Shown here: positions 44,095-52,741 of the stretch, piece by piece
Layout: each line of letters begins with the position of its first letter
Position numbering within the stretch: the stretch's first letter is position 1
Notes under the pieces: model-generated
Told to the model about the DNA's origin: nothing
Databases searched by the model: none
What the model saw: only the letters and a program-made list of their open reading frames with translations
Origin: Paenibacillus agricola
GTDB taxonomy: Bacteria; Bacillota; Bacilli; Paenibacillales; NBRC-103111
DNA: 64,000 nt
Assembly (NCBI RefSeq): GCF_011440305.1
Contig: NZ_JAAOIW010000008.1
Location: 248,001-312,000 of the forward strand
Reading direction: 5' to 3'
Program-made: the position numbers and the translations under genes

Positions 44095-44700
44095 TTAAAG
44101 CTTACCCTCAGCAAGCCATGGCAAAAATCCATCTAGATATCGTTCGGTTGCCGGCATGAAATAGGAGCCAAAATGGTGTTCAGGGTCCAAGGTTGTGACT
44201 ATTAATGTCCCCGGTGTACTCACTTTGTCTACATATAGAATGGCTCCATGATCTTCGGTAGCAATTAAAACGTCCACGCCATCCGGCGGGTAGTAAACCC
44301 CATGCTGGTGCCAGGTTGCATCTTCCAGCGTTATATATGTAAATAAATCATGCTCAGGCTGAGTAAGCACCAGTCCACTTGATTGTTCCTTATCCAACCA
44401 CCACCAGAAGTTGGTCGGCCTATGCTCCCATTTCTGCCCGGCAAACCAGCTTGTAGGCTGCGGTCCATGGATAACAATCGTACCTCCCCGCTCCAGAAAG
44501 GCATCGATCTTGGCTTTGGATTGAACAACTAAACCTTGATGAAGCTGCGAAGGAAAAAACAGTACATCGAACTCATCAAGTGATTGCTTAGCAAAATCCG
44601 GCAGATAGATGATCTCATCTAGATAACGACGGTATTTGGGCTCGTTCAAGCAACGGTAATGCTGCGAGTTTCCGCTGTATAATGCAGCAATTTTCCTCAT
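44095..44700 (-). CDS. Family A protein, copy 2 (unknown function)
   Basis: 201 residues, last gene of the eleven-gene Fur-linked operon. It starts MRKIAALYSGNSQHYRC and carries all family-A motifs: EPKYRRY, RPTNFWWWL, PEHDLFTYI, LEDATWH and TTLDPEHHFGSYFMPATER. It is the same length as copy 1 and aligns with it along the full chain without gaps I can see. A predicted soluble alpha/beta protein without a conserved cysteine. Its ATG overlaps the stop of the family-B gene upstream (ATGA). No function can be assigned. Confidence 0.75.
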   Translation of the reverse strand: MRKIAALYSGNSQHYRCLNEPKYRRYLDEIIYLPDFAKQSLDEFDVLFFPSQLHQGLVVQSKAKIDAFLERGGTIVIHGPQPTSWFAGQKWEHRPTNFWWWLDKEQSSGLVLTQPEHDLFTYITLEDATWHQHGVYYPPDGVDVLIATEDHGAILYVDKVSTPGTLIVTTLDPEHHFGSYFMPATERYLDGFLPWLAEGKL

Positions 44701-45332
44701 GAATGAACACCCCTCTCCACAATCCGACTATGTTCCTCACGGATCCAGTCGATCAATTGAGCGCCTATCCGGCTAGTCGTCGTCGACAGATCGTTATATG
44801 CCAGCAGATCATTGCCCGAATGAACAATAATCGTCCCCCTTGTGCTCTGACGATCGATATAAGTGATCAGTTCTCCACCCGGAAGAGACAGCAGCCCTTC
44901 CGCTCCAGATGGAAGCGGATGATGGCCGCGAGCGAAGAAGCCAGAAACACCTTTCCTAAATGTCATATCCTCTGTTAACACACCCTCGAATATAGGATGG
45001 GGCTGCGCAATGGATACAACATAATCTTTATGGCTGTGAATACTCTTCGGAATGAATGCCTTGGCGCCAGGCAACCATTCACGGAATAAGTGTCCGCTAA
45101 ATAACAGCACCTTACCTTGATCAAGAAATTGGCGGATAATCTCCTTCTCCCGGTACAGAAATTCCTGATCGGTCAACCCATTGACTACCATACAGATATG
45201 TTCTGAAGAATCATAACTTGGCAGGTCGTACGCATCAAGAAAGGTATAGTCCTCTTTAAACTGAAGGTTTCTTATATGATCCTGAGCAAAGCTGCTATCT
45301 GAATGCAGCATCAGAAAGTCTTTGTTGCTCAT
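44697..45332 (-). CDS. Family B protein, copy 2 (unknown function)
   Basis: 211 residues, predicted cytoplasmic. Family-B features include QFLDQGKVLLFSGHLFREWLPGA, PKSIHSHKDYVVS, HPIFEGVLTEDMTF and the core motif KGVSGFFARGHHPLPSGAE. A TYIDRQSTRGTIIVHSGNDLL segment near the C terminus also occurs in the other copies. It overlaps the upstream family-A copy 3 and the downstream family-A copy 2 by 4 bases each, so the order is B-A-B-A without spacing. Confidence 0.75.
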   Translation of the reverse strand: MSNKDFLMLHSDSSFAQDHIRNLQFKEDYTFLDAYDLPSYDSSEHICMVVNGLTDQEFLYREKEIIRQFLDQGKVLLFSGHLFREWLPGAKAFIPKSIHSHKDYVVSIAQPHPIFEGVLTEDMTFRKGVSGFFARGHHPLPSGAEGLLSLPGGELITYIDRQSTRGTIIVHSGNDLLAYNDLSTTTSRIGAQLIDWIREEHSRIVERGVHS

Positions 45333-45937
45333 GCGATTTCCCCCTCAGCCAGCCAAGGGAAGAAGCCATCTAGAAACCGTTCCGTTGCCGGCATAAAGTA
45401 CGACCCGAAATGGAATTCGGGATCAAGTGTGGTAACCACCCATGTTCCTGCTGAACTCACCTTGTCTATATATAGAATGGCTCCATTATCTTCCGTCGTA
45501 ATAAGCACCTCTGCACCCGCAGGAGGCCAGAATACACCATGATAATGCCAGGTTGCATCCTCCAGCGTTAAATACTTGAATAGGTTGTGCTCAGGCTGTT
45601 GTAATTCAAGTCCGCTCTTCGCATCCTTATCCAGCCACCACCAGAAATTCGTCGGTCTGTTCTCCCAATTTTGCAAGGGAACACAGTCCGCACTCTGCGG
45701 CCAGAATAATACGACTGTACCTCCATTATCGGCAAACCTTTGAATCCATGGCGTAATACGCTCCATTAAGCCCGCATGCAGTCGTGAAGGAACAATAATG
45801 GCATCAAATTCATCAAACGATGTTTCTGTTAGCTCAGGCACATATAGAATGTCCGACAAATATTGTTTGTATTTCGGTTCATTCCAGCTGCGATATTGAT
45901 AAGATACCCCTGCGTATAAAGCTGCGATTTTCCTCAT
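45329..45937 (-). CDS. Family A protein, copy 3 (unknown function)
   Basis: 202 residues. It starts MRKIAALYAGVSYQYRS and keeps EPKYKQY, RPTNFWWWL, PEHNLFKYL, LEDATWH and TTLDPEFHFGSYFMPATER. It has one cysteine (near residue 90) that the other copies lack, which argues against a shared cysteine nucleophile. The region 55-95 is the most divergent from copies 1 and 2, so that may be where ligand specificity differs. It is coupled to family-B copy 3 by a 4-base overlap. Confidence 0.75.
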   Translation of the reverse strand: MRKIAALYAGVSYQYRSWNEPKYKQYLSDILYVPELTETSFDEFDAIIVPSRLHAGLMERITPWIQRFADNGGTVVLFWPQSADCVPLQNWENRPTNFWWWLDKDAKSGLELQQPEHNLFKYLTLEDATWHYHGVFWPPAGAEVLITTEDNGAILYIDKVSSAGTWVVTTLDPEFHFGSYFMPATERFLDGFFPWLAEGEIA

Positions 45938-46557
45938 TGTGCTACACTCCTTTGTTGAAGATGAACATATTCGCTACGAATCCAGTCGATCAAGCGTTTG
46001 GTAATCTGTCCGGTGGATTCGGTTGGATCTTGGTAACCAAGCAAGGCATTACCCGAACTCACGAATAAGGTCCCCTCTGTACTGACACGATCAATATACA
46101 AAGTAGGCTCACCGTCAGGCAAGGTCAGTACCACCTCTGCTCCTGCCGGAAGTGGATGATGCCCCCGTGCAAAGAAGCCAGCTACACCCTTCCTATAAGA
46201 CAATTCATTAGGGTCAACACCTTCAAAGATCGGATGAGCTTGATGAAAGTTGACCTCATAATCCTGATGACCACGAATCTCCTTAGGGATAAATGAAGCA
46301 GCGCCCGGCAGCCAAGGAAGAAAGAGGTGTCCTCCGAAAACTAGCACCTTGCCGCTATCGACAAACTTGCGGATTTTCTCCTTATGCTTTAACAAGAGCT
46401 CCTGATCAATAGAGCCTTGAATAATTAGAGCGATATATGGCTCCAAATTTGCTTGGGGAAAATCATAAACATCCAGCATAGCAAAGGTATGTTCAAGAGA
46501 AACCTCACCCATACCTACACTTTGTGCATTTAGTAATAAAATATCTTTATTCTCCAT
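45934..46557 (-). CDS. Family B protein, copy 3 (unknown function)
   Basis: 207 residues from the ATG at 46557, with AGGGTGG upstream; a GTG at 46566 is an alternative. Family-B motifs are KFVDSGKVLVFGGHLFLPWLPGA, PKEIRGHQDYEV, HPIFEGVDPNELSY and KGVAGFFARGHHPLPAGAE. It starts the B-A-B-A run and lies 31 bases after the coiled-coil protein gene, in the same transcription unit. Confidence 0.75.
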   Translation of the reverse strand: MENKDILLLNAQSVGMGEVSLEHTFAMLDVYDFPQANLEPYIALIIQGSIDQELLLKHKEKIRKFVDSGKVLVFGGHLFLPWLPGAASFIPKEIRGHQDYEVNFHQAHPIFEGVDPNELSYRKGVAGFFARGHHPLPAGAEVVLTLPDGEPTLYIDRVSTEGTLFVSSGNALLGYQDPTESTGQITKRLIDWIRSEYVHLQQRSVAQ

Positions 46558-46588
46558 CGTTTCCACCCTCTCCTTAGTCTACCTCTCA

Positions 46589-47566
46589 TCATGGAGTCGA
46601 AAGCAAAAGCAGCTTGCCGCTCGACTGCTGTAAGTAGGAAGCTTTTGTTGCGCCCTGTAACATTTTTAACTCCTCATAAGGAAGCCGAAAGCCTTTGAGC
46701 TCTTCTAACAAAACAGCCGGCATCAGAAATCCGTTGTAAAACCCCGATTCGAATTGAAGCTCAGCATGGTTCTGGTCATTGTTAAGCACCTGTCCGATTA
46801 GAATTACATTTGCACCCGGCTGCTCAAACACGGTATAGATGTGATCGGAACGAAAGTAATAGTGTAAACTACTTCGCTCATTAAGCCACTCTTCATTCAT
46901 TTCATAAGCGGCATCATTGGGGACGGACATTCTAGAGCGAGGAGCTACCCATTCCCTCCATCCTCCGATCACCAGCTGTTTATCCTTGTCAAGCGCGGCT
47001 ACGAGCTTATCCTCTACTTCACTGTCCCAGTCGATATCCAAGAAATTGGATTTCTCCTCCAACGAATAATCCTTCACGCTGTCAAGATATGGCTGTCTCA
47101 GCGCTAAATTTCTCCCGATCGTATCCAGCAGCTCTCGGTAGCGGGACAGTGTATCCTTTGTCAGAACAAGCTGTGAGTAGTCCGTGTGCAGCTGTTCAAG
47201 CTCATGCAAGTAGGCATTCAGATTACGCTCCATCAGCCACTGATTGCCCAGCAGATCGACGACATCACTCGATTGTTGAAGCATGCTGGCCCACATATCC
47301 AAACCCTGCTCATTGTAGAACAGTAATTTATCGACTGCGACTGTCTGCTTCAGCTTGTATTCCTTTTCCTTCGTATTCATACGTGGAATTAATTCGCCGA
47401 TTTCTGCTTCAATCGAATCCACTTCTTGCTTTAGCTTATTAGTCGTTGACTCATCGTGAACGGAAGCCAAATACTCGGCGAAGGCGCCCGTCAAATGTGC
47501 ATACACATTCGTTGCGCCAACCCATAAAAGCACCAACAGTAACCCTATAATCAACCGCTTATACAT
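46589..47566 (-). CDS. Membrane-anchored extracellular coiled-coil protein partnered with FtsX-like protein
   Basis: 325 residues. One N-terminal hydrophobic helix (LIIGLLLVLLWVGATNVYA) acts as an anchor or uncleaved signal. Residues 38-70 (TTNKLKQEVDSIEAEIGELI) form a coiled coil, and the following helical region contains long charged heptad-like stretches. The last 130 residues look like a compact globular domain (YFRSDHIYTVFEQPGANVILIGQVL). No known family was recognised. The gene overlaps the FtsX-like gene by 8 bases, so the product is likely translated and assembled with the FtsEX-like complex, where other FtsX proteins contact extracytoplasmic coiled-coil proteins. Confidence 0.65.
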   Translation of the reverse strand: MYKRLIIGLLLVLLWVGATNVYAHLTGAFAEYLASVHDESTTNKLKQEVDSIEAEIGELIPRMNTKEKEYKLKQTVAVDKLLFYNEQGLDMWASMLQQSSDVVDLLGNQWLMERNLNAYLHELEQLHTDYSQLVLTKDTLSRYRELLDTIGRNLALRQPYLDSVKDYSLEEKSNFLDIDWDSEVEDKLVAALDKDKQLVIGGWREWVAPRSRMSVPNDAAYEMNEEWLNERSSLHYYFRSDHIYTVFEQPGANVILIGQVLNNDQNHAELQFESGFYNGFLMPAVLLEELKGFRLPYEELKMLQGATKASYLQQSSGKLLLLSTP

Positions 47567-48428
47567 GGTTGATTATCCTTCGAGTAGATAAATAACTGGC
47601 AAACAAAGCAAGGAAGGAGCCCGAGAGCAGCATACAGAGCATCATTCCATTAAGCGATGTTGAGATAAAATGGAAAATAAATGGGAATTGACGTTCCAAC
47701 GCCACAAACATATATCCGCTCATTACATATAAAACAATTGCTGCCATTGTGCTGCCAATAAACCCGATCAGCAGTCCCTCGAACATGAATTGGCCCCTGA
47801 CATGCATCGGCTTCGCTCCTAGCAGCAGCTTCACGCGAATTTCCTTTAATCTCTGGTATAATGCCAATCTCACAGCTAAGAACACCGTCAGAAAAGCAAT
47901 AATGACAAAAAAGAGCAGCAGCATGACTCCGAATTTATTCAATTGATTGGACCAATAGACAACCTGTTTGGCAAGCTTCTGAGGGTAAATCACTTCCGTT
48001 ATTCCGGGTATTGGGCGCAGCATCTCTGCTATTTGTTCGACAAGATCATAATCTACTAGCTCTAATCGAACAGCATTGGGGAGATCACTGTCCTTAAAGG
48101 TCTGAAGCAAGAGCTCCCTCCCTTGGAAGAATCCACTCAAGCTTGCAAGCAGCTGTTCCCGCGTCTCGACGCTGACCGATTTCACGAAATTTTTACTCTC
48201 CATAATTTTTGCAAGTTCCTGTACATCAACTGCGGAATCCACATAAACCTTCACGCCAATTTGCGATTGCATGTAGCCCATCACACCCACAAGTCCTGAA
48301 CGAAGCACAAGCAAGCTGCCCAGCAGCAGCATAGCCATGAATACCAGCGCTGCTGCTGCAAGCGCAGCACCTATATTTCGTGCTATCCCTTCCCTTGCGT
48401 CCCGAAGATAGTACTTAAATAAGCTCAT
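47559..48428 (-). CDS. FtsX-like ABC transporter membrane subunit
   Basis: 289 residues with the FtsX plan: one helix near residues 20-45, an extracellular domain from about 50 to 155, and three more helices (about 165-190, 215-235 and 260-280). [20 protein letters not shown] in the external domain is typical of FtsX, which uses this domain to bind a cell-wall hydrolase or its activator. [20 protein letters not shown] is the cytoplasmic coupling region. It overlaps the FtsE-like gene by 14 bases. It is in an importer operon under a Fur-type promoter and not in the usual cell-division context, so it is probably a specialised paralog. Confidence 0.82.
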   Translation of the reverse strand: MSLFKYYLRDAREGIARNIGAALAAAALVFMAMLLLGSLLVLRSGLVGVMGYMQSQIGVKVYVDSAVDVQELAKIMESKNFVKSVSVETREQLLASLSGFFQGRELLLQTFKDSDLPNAVRLELVDYDLVEQIAEMLRPIPGITEVIYPQKLAKQVVYWSNQLNKFGVMLLLFFVIIAFLTVFLAVRLALYQRLKEIRVKLLLGAKPMHVRGQFMFEGLLIGFIGSTMAAIVLYVMSGYMFVALERQFPFIFHFISTSLNGMMLCMLLSGSFLALFASYLSTRRIINHV

Positions 48429-49071
48429 TTGCAGTTACCCTTCCCTCAATCATCTTCCATGCTTTGGAGGGAAATTCAGCTACAAGCCGATCGGAATGGG
48501 TAACGACCAGCATTGCAAGCTGTGATTCCGCTTGGAGCTCCAGGAGCAAGCGGATAATGTCAGAAGCGGTTTCCGAATCGAGGTTACCGGTTGGCTCATC
48601 CGCCAAAATAAGCGCAGGGCGATTCAATAAGGCCCGTACGATGGCTACACGCTGCAGCTCTCCTCCTGAGAGCTGGTCGGGAAAAGCCTCTTCCCTTCCC
48701 TGCAATCCGACTCGAAGCAGCAGGCGATTGATTTCATCCACCATATCGCTATGGGAAACACCAACAACCTCTCCTGCCAAAGCTATATTCTCAAACACAG
48801 TTTTTCGCTCAAGCAGCTCAAAGGACTGAAAGATGACGCCAATCTTTCGTCTTAGCTCATACTTCGGAATGCTTTCAATGGGCTTACCTGCAATTTCGAT
48901 TTGTCCTGAGAAATCACCGATGTCTCGATAGAGCAGCTTGAGCAGCGTACTCTTGCCCGATCCCGAACGCCCTTGAAGAAAGGCGAATTCACCCGGGGCC
49001 AAATGCATATTCAAATCCTGAAGCACGGAACGCTCACCGTACCTTTTGTTAAGCGATTGGATGCGAATCAT
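48415..49071 (-). CDS. FtsE-like ABC transporter ATPase
   Basis: 218 residues from the ATG at 49071 ([17 protein letters not shown]), which has GAGGAGG 11 bases upstream; an earlier GTG would start inside that site. Walker A is GRSGSGKST, the signature is [16 protein letters not shown] and Walker B is [15 protein letters not shown], as in the FtsE/LolD/MacB group. It partners with the FtsX-like protein that overlaps it. The pair would be driven by ATP to move a signal or force across the membrane, not necessarily a substrate. Confidence 0.85.
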   Translation of the reverse strand: MIRIQSLNKRYGERSVLQDLNMHLAPGEFAFLQGRSGSGKSTLLKLLYRDIGDFSGQIEIAGKPIESIPKYELRRKIGVIFQSFELLERKTVFENIALAGEVVGVSHSDMVDEINRLLLRVGLQGREEAFPDQLSGGELQRVAIVRALLNRPALILADEPTGNLDSETASDIIRLLLELQAESQLAMLVVTHSDRLVAEFPSKAWKMIEGRVTANELI

Positions 49072-49125
49072 GTTCGTAAATTCCTCCTCGCTGTGCACCT
49101 ATCCTGATGATCTAATCTAATCTGA

Positions 49126-49923
49126 TTAGAGGTGATTCAGCTCCATGAGTGCTGAAATTAAGCTTTGAGTAAAAGGATGCTGCGGGTTGTCGATCACCTG
49201 CTTTGGACTACCTGACTCCACAATGACACCCCGATCAAGCACGATTAGACGATCACAGAAATGATAGGTCAGAGCAAGGTCATGGGTAATAAAAATGGTT
49301 GACGTGTTATGTCTCTTACGCAGTTGGTCCATGAGATCGAGTAGCTCCAGCCTAAGGGATGAATCCAACATCGAGGTCGGTTCATCGGCAATGATGAGTC
49401 TGGGATTGCATACGAATGCACGTGCCAAGCCTACTCTTTGCCGTTCACCCCCTGATAGCTCATGCGGATAACGATTCATATAACGCTCGGGTGATAGGCT
49501 CACCTCCGATAAGGCATTGCTAACGAGCTTCCAAAGCTGCTCGTTATTGTTCTTGTATGTATTCTGAATCACCAGCGGCTCCGCCACCAGCTGGCCAATG
49601 GTCATACGCGGCGACAAAGACTCGTAGGGATCTTGAAAAATCATCTGTATCGAGCTTGTCACTGCTTTCCTGCGGGCACCCTTTAGGCGCAATATATCTT
49701 GGCCTTCGTAATAAATCGATCCACGATCCGCACTTTCCAGACCTGCAATGATCCGTCCAATTGTACTTTTTCCTGCGCCACTTACACCAACAAGACCGAT
49801 AGTTTCATTATGTGAAACCCCAAAATCTATCCCATTCAAAACCGCTACATTTTTCAACGAATGGCTTGAATCGCCATAGCTCTTACTTAAGCCACGAACA
49901 TCAAGCAGCAGCTCATTTGTCAT
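49126..49923 (-). CDS. Opp/Dpp/Nik/Cnt-type ABC transporter ATPase (F subunit), second importer
   Basis: 265 residues. Walker A is GVSGAGKST, Q-loop FQDPYESLSPRM, signature LSGGERQRVGLARAFV and Walker B LIIADEPTSMLDSS. The C-terminal sequence has the NPQHPFTQSLISAL segment typical of OppF/DppF. It overlaps the fused permease-ATPase by 4 bases and is separated from the FtsE-like gene by 54 bases, the largest gap in the operon after the first gene. Confidence 0.92.
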   Translation of the reverse strand: MTNELLLDVRGLSKSYGDSSHSLKNVAVLNGIDFGVSHNETIGLVGVSGAGKSTIGRIIAGLESADRGSIYYEGQDILRLKGARRKAVTSSIQMIFQDPYESLSPRMTIGQLVAEPLVIQNTYKNNNEQLWKLVSNALSEVSLSPERYMNRYPHELSGGERQRVGLARAFVCNPRLIIADEPTSMLDSSLRLELLDLMDQLRKRHNTSTIFITHDLALTYHFCDRLIVLDRGVIVESGSPKQVIDNPQHPFTQSLISALMELNHL

Positions 49924-51680
49924 ATCGTTCCCCCCAACACCAGTTCAGCTTGCTGAGCACCCTGGTCAGAAGGGGTGTTGCGTTTCTTCAACCGTGGTAT
50001 GGAATCGATCAGTCGACGGGTATATACATGATTGGATTCATGAGCAATCTGGTCTGTTGCTCCCTCATCTACAATTTCCCCCTGCTTCAAGATGATAATC
50101 CGGTCAGCAAGCCTCAGCACGACCGGCAAGTCATGGGAGATGAATATCATCGACAGTCCAAGCTGCTTCTGCAGGCTTCTCAGCAAGTTAATAATCTCAA
50201 CCTGAACCTTAACATCAAGACCCGTTGTTGGCTCATCGGCAATAACGAACTCGGGTTCGTTAATTAAAGCCATAGCGATAACGACTCTTTGACGCATCCC
50301 ACCGCTTAATTCATGGGGATAAGCCGAACCCCAACGGGCAGCCATGCCAACCTGTTCAAGCAATTGGTCGATCCGCCTATTTAAGCTCTCTTTGTTCATT
50401 CTACGATGGCAAAGAACTGCCTCAGCCAATTGCGTACGAATCGTTAATACAGGATTAAGTGCATTCATAGCAGCTTGTGGGATCAACGCAATCTTACTGC
50501 CCCTAGCTTTGCGCAGCTCCTCGCTCGAAAGCGATGCAAGATCGCAGCCATACAAGCGGATGCTGCCCTGTTGGATCTCTCCCGGGGGCTTCAATAATTG
50601 CATAATAGCCGCAGCAATCGTTGATTTCCCACTGCCAGACTCGCCGACAATACCAACAACCTCGCCTTTTCCAACATTAAAGCTGACCTCGCTCAATGCT
50701 GTTACCATTCCTTGATCCTTCGGATAGACGACAGTCAGCTTATCCACCTCTATAATTGAGCTCAAGCTTTCATCCAACATGAGCTTTTCACTGCGAGCCT
50801 GCTTATTCTTGTTGGAGGCGATGCGATACATAGTCCGTAGTCGAGGGCTTACCCGTTCTTCCAGCCAGTAGCCAATAAAGGAGAAAGCCAGTACGGTGAT
50901 GACGATACCTAAGCCTGCTGGTAATACCCACCATAACCAAGCATCCGTCAGAAACGCGCCACGGGCATTGGCGTAATACAACATACTGCCCCAGCTTTTC
51001 GTTAAGGGATCACCCAAACCAAGGAAGCTTAAACTGGATTCCATCATAATCGCCACGTTTACCGTCTGTACGAATTGCGGGATAATTAAAGGAACAACTC
51101 CGGGAAAAATATGTTTACGCAATAAGTAAAAATCACCCGCGCCCATTGAACGAGCAGCTAATACAGGCCCCCGTGTGCGGAGAGATAAAATCTGTGAACG
51201 CGTTTCCCGTGCTACCTTAGACCACATGACCAAGGCAATTACCATGATCTGCGTCGTCCAGCTCGGTCCCAGGAATACCCCGATGACAATCATAAGCGGC
51301 AAGAAAGGCAATGTCATACTGATATCGATAATTCTCATAAATATGGCGTCGATTCTCCCACCCCAATAACCGGCCACAAGTCCAATTATTGTACCAATGA
51401 CCAATACGGCTAGAGCACCTAGCAGTCCGACAGACAATGACACCCGTGCCCCAACAACGAGCTCCGCCAAGATGTCCTGCCCCATATCATTCGTACCCAG
51501 CCAATGGCTGTTTGCCGGAGCAGATAGCGGTGTACCTGATCTCTCCTTAGCATCGTACTTCACCAGAAACGGACCTATTAAAGCCAACAGCAGCATAAAG
51601 AGCAGCATGCTAAAACCTAACAAGCCCATCTTTCCAGACATACCTGTTAAACCTAGTTTATTATATAATCTACCACTCAT
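49920..51680 (-). CDS. Fused permease-ATPase of the second Opp/Dpp/Cnt-type importer (C-D fusion)
   Basis: 586 residues in one frame. The N-terminal 285 are a DppC-like permease: IGPFLVKYDAKERSG, HWLGTNDMGQDILAELVVGA, and FLGLGDPLTKSWGSML. After a linker of about 35 residues comes a DppD-like ATPase from about residue 315, with Walker A GESGSGKST, signature LSGGMRQRVVIAMALI and Walker B FVIADEPTTGLDVK. It overlaps the DppB-like gene by 4 bases. The same fusion occurs in the importer at 37146-38801, so this is a shared trait of both systems and not a sequencing artefact. Confidence 0.92.
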   Translation of the reverse strand: MSGRLYNKLGLTGMSGKMGLLGFSMLLFMLLLALIGPFLVKYDAKERSGTPLSAPANSHWLGTNDMGQDILAELVVGARVSLSVGLLGALAVLVIGTIIGLVAGYWGGRIDAIFMRIIDISMTLPFLPLMIVIGVFLGPSWTTQIMVIALVMWSKVARETRSQILSLRTRGPVLAARSMGAGDFYLLRKHIFPGVVPLIIPQFVQTVNVAIMMESSLSFLGLGDPLTKSWGSMLYYANARGAFLTDAWLWWVLPAGLGIVITVLAFSFIGYWLEERVSPRLRTMYRIASNKNKQARSEKLMLDESLSSIIEVDKLTVVYPKDQGMVTALSEVSFNVGKGEVVGIVGESGSGKSTIAAAIMQLLKPPGEIQQGSIRLYGCDLASLSSEELRKARGSKIALIPQAAMNALNPVLTIRTQLAEAVLCHRRMNKESLNRRIDQLLEQVGMAARWGSAYPHELSGGMRQRVVIAMALINEPEFVIADEPTTGLDVKVQVEIINLLRSLQKQLGLSMIFISHDLPVVLRLADRIIILKQGEIVDEGATDQIAHESNHVYTRRLIDSIPRLKKRNTPSDQGAQQAELVLGGTI

Positions 51681-52708
51681 ACGGATCCCTCCACTGGTTT
51701 ACGAATACGAGCACGAGGGTCAACGAGTGGATAGGTTAAATCAGCCAATAGATTAGCTAGTATTACACCGATGGTAATCATTAAGAAGACTCCCTGCATT
51801 AACGCATAATCGCGCGCGATCACACTCTCAAACAATAAGCTCCCGATACCCGGATAGGAGAATACCGTTTCTACAACAACAGCTCCGCTGACTAATATCC
51901 CCAGACTCATCGTGACATGGGTATACACAGGCAGCAACGCATTGCGCAAAGCATGCTTGTATATGATGCCGCTCTTTCGTACACCCTTGGCTTCCGCCAT
52001 CATCATATAATCCTGTCCCAATGTATCGAGCATCGAGGAGCGAGTCAGCAGGAAGTTGGTGCCAGCCGAAGCAATGGTAATCGTAGCAACCGGAAGTATC
52101 AAATGACGTATAACATCCATCACATACGACCAATTATCCGTCTTAAACATAGGAGCAGCCCCGAAGGTCGGAAGCCATCCAAGCGTAACTCCGAATACGG
52201 CAATGAGGATCATCCCGACCCAGAATGCGGGCATCGACTCGAGGGTTAAAATAGCAGCCAACAAACCGACATCTCTTTTCTTCCCTCTGTTCCATGCCGC
52301 ATAGGCACCAAGGATGATCCCTATCAACGGACTTAAGACCAATGCAGGTAGAACAACAATCAAGGTCCAAGGCATGCGTTCTCCTAGCACACTTGTGACT
52401 GGCTTGCCGAACTTAGTGGAGATGCCCAGATCAAACTGAACAGCTCCACCCATGAACCTGCCATATTGCTCGAGTACTGTGCCATCCAAACCGAGCTCCT
52501 TCTCAATCCGCTGACGTTTCTCAGGAGTGAGCTCGTTCGCTGTCTCAGAACCGATAACGAATGACAAAGGGTCACCTGGTGCAAGACGAGGTAAAGAGAA
52601 ATTAATAGTAAGGGCTACAATAATAACAAATGCATACTGCACAAACTTACGACCAAGCCTCAGGAGGAAGACCCTTCTTCCTGAGGTTTGTAATTGTTTT
52701 TCATTCAT
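51677..52708 (-). CDS. Opp/Dpp/Cnt-type ABC transporter permease (B subunit), second importer
   Basis: 343 residues. The DppB opening LTINFSLPRLAPGDPLSFVIG, the EAA region MMAEAKGVRKSGIIYKHALRNALLP and the ending DLTYPLVDPRARI are all family-typical. About six transmembrane helices are expected. It lies 33 bases after the binding-protein gene and overlaps the fused gene by 4 bases. It resembles the B subunit at 38798-39799 in layout but is a distinct sequence. Confidence 0.92.
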   Translation of the reverse strand: MNEKQLQTSGRRVFLLRLGRKFVQYAFVIIVALTINFSLPRLAPGDPLSFVIGSETANELTPEKRQRIEKELGLDGTVLEQYGRFMGGAVQFDLGISTKFGKPVTSVLGERMPWTLIVVLPALVLSPLIGIILGAYAAWNRGKKRDVGLLAAILTLESMPAFWVGMILIAVFGVTLGWLPTFGAAPMFKTDNWSYVMDVIRHLILPVATITIASAGTNFLLTRSSMLDTLGQDYMMMAEAKGVRKSGIIYKHALRNALLPVYTHVTMSLGILVSGAVVVETVFSYPGIGSLLFESVIARDYALMQGVFLMITIGVILANLLADLTYPLVDPRARIRKPVEGSV

Positions 52709-52741
52709 AGAAGAGTCCCTTCTCCCTTTCTTGCAAGCCTT

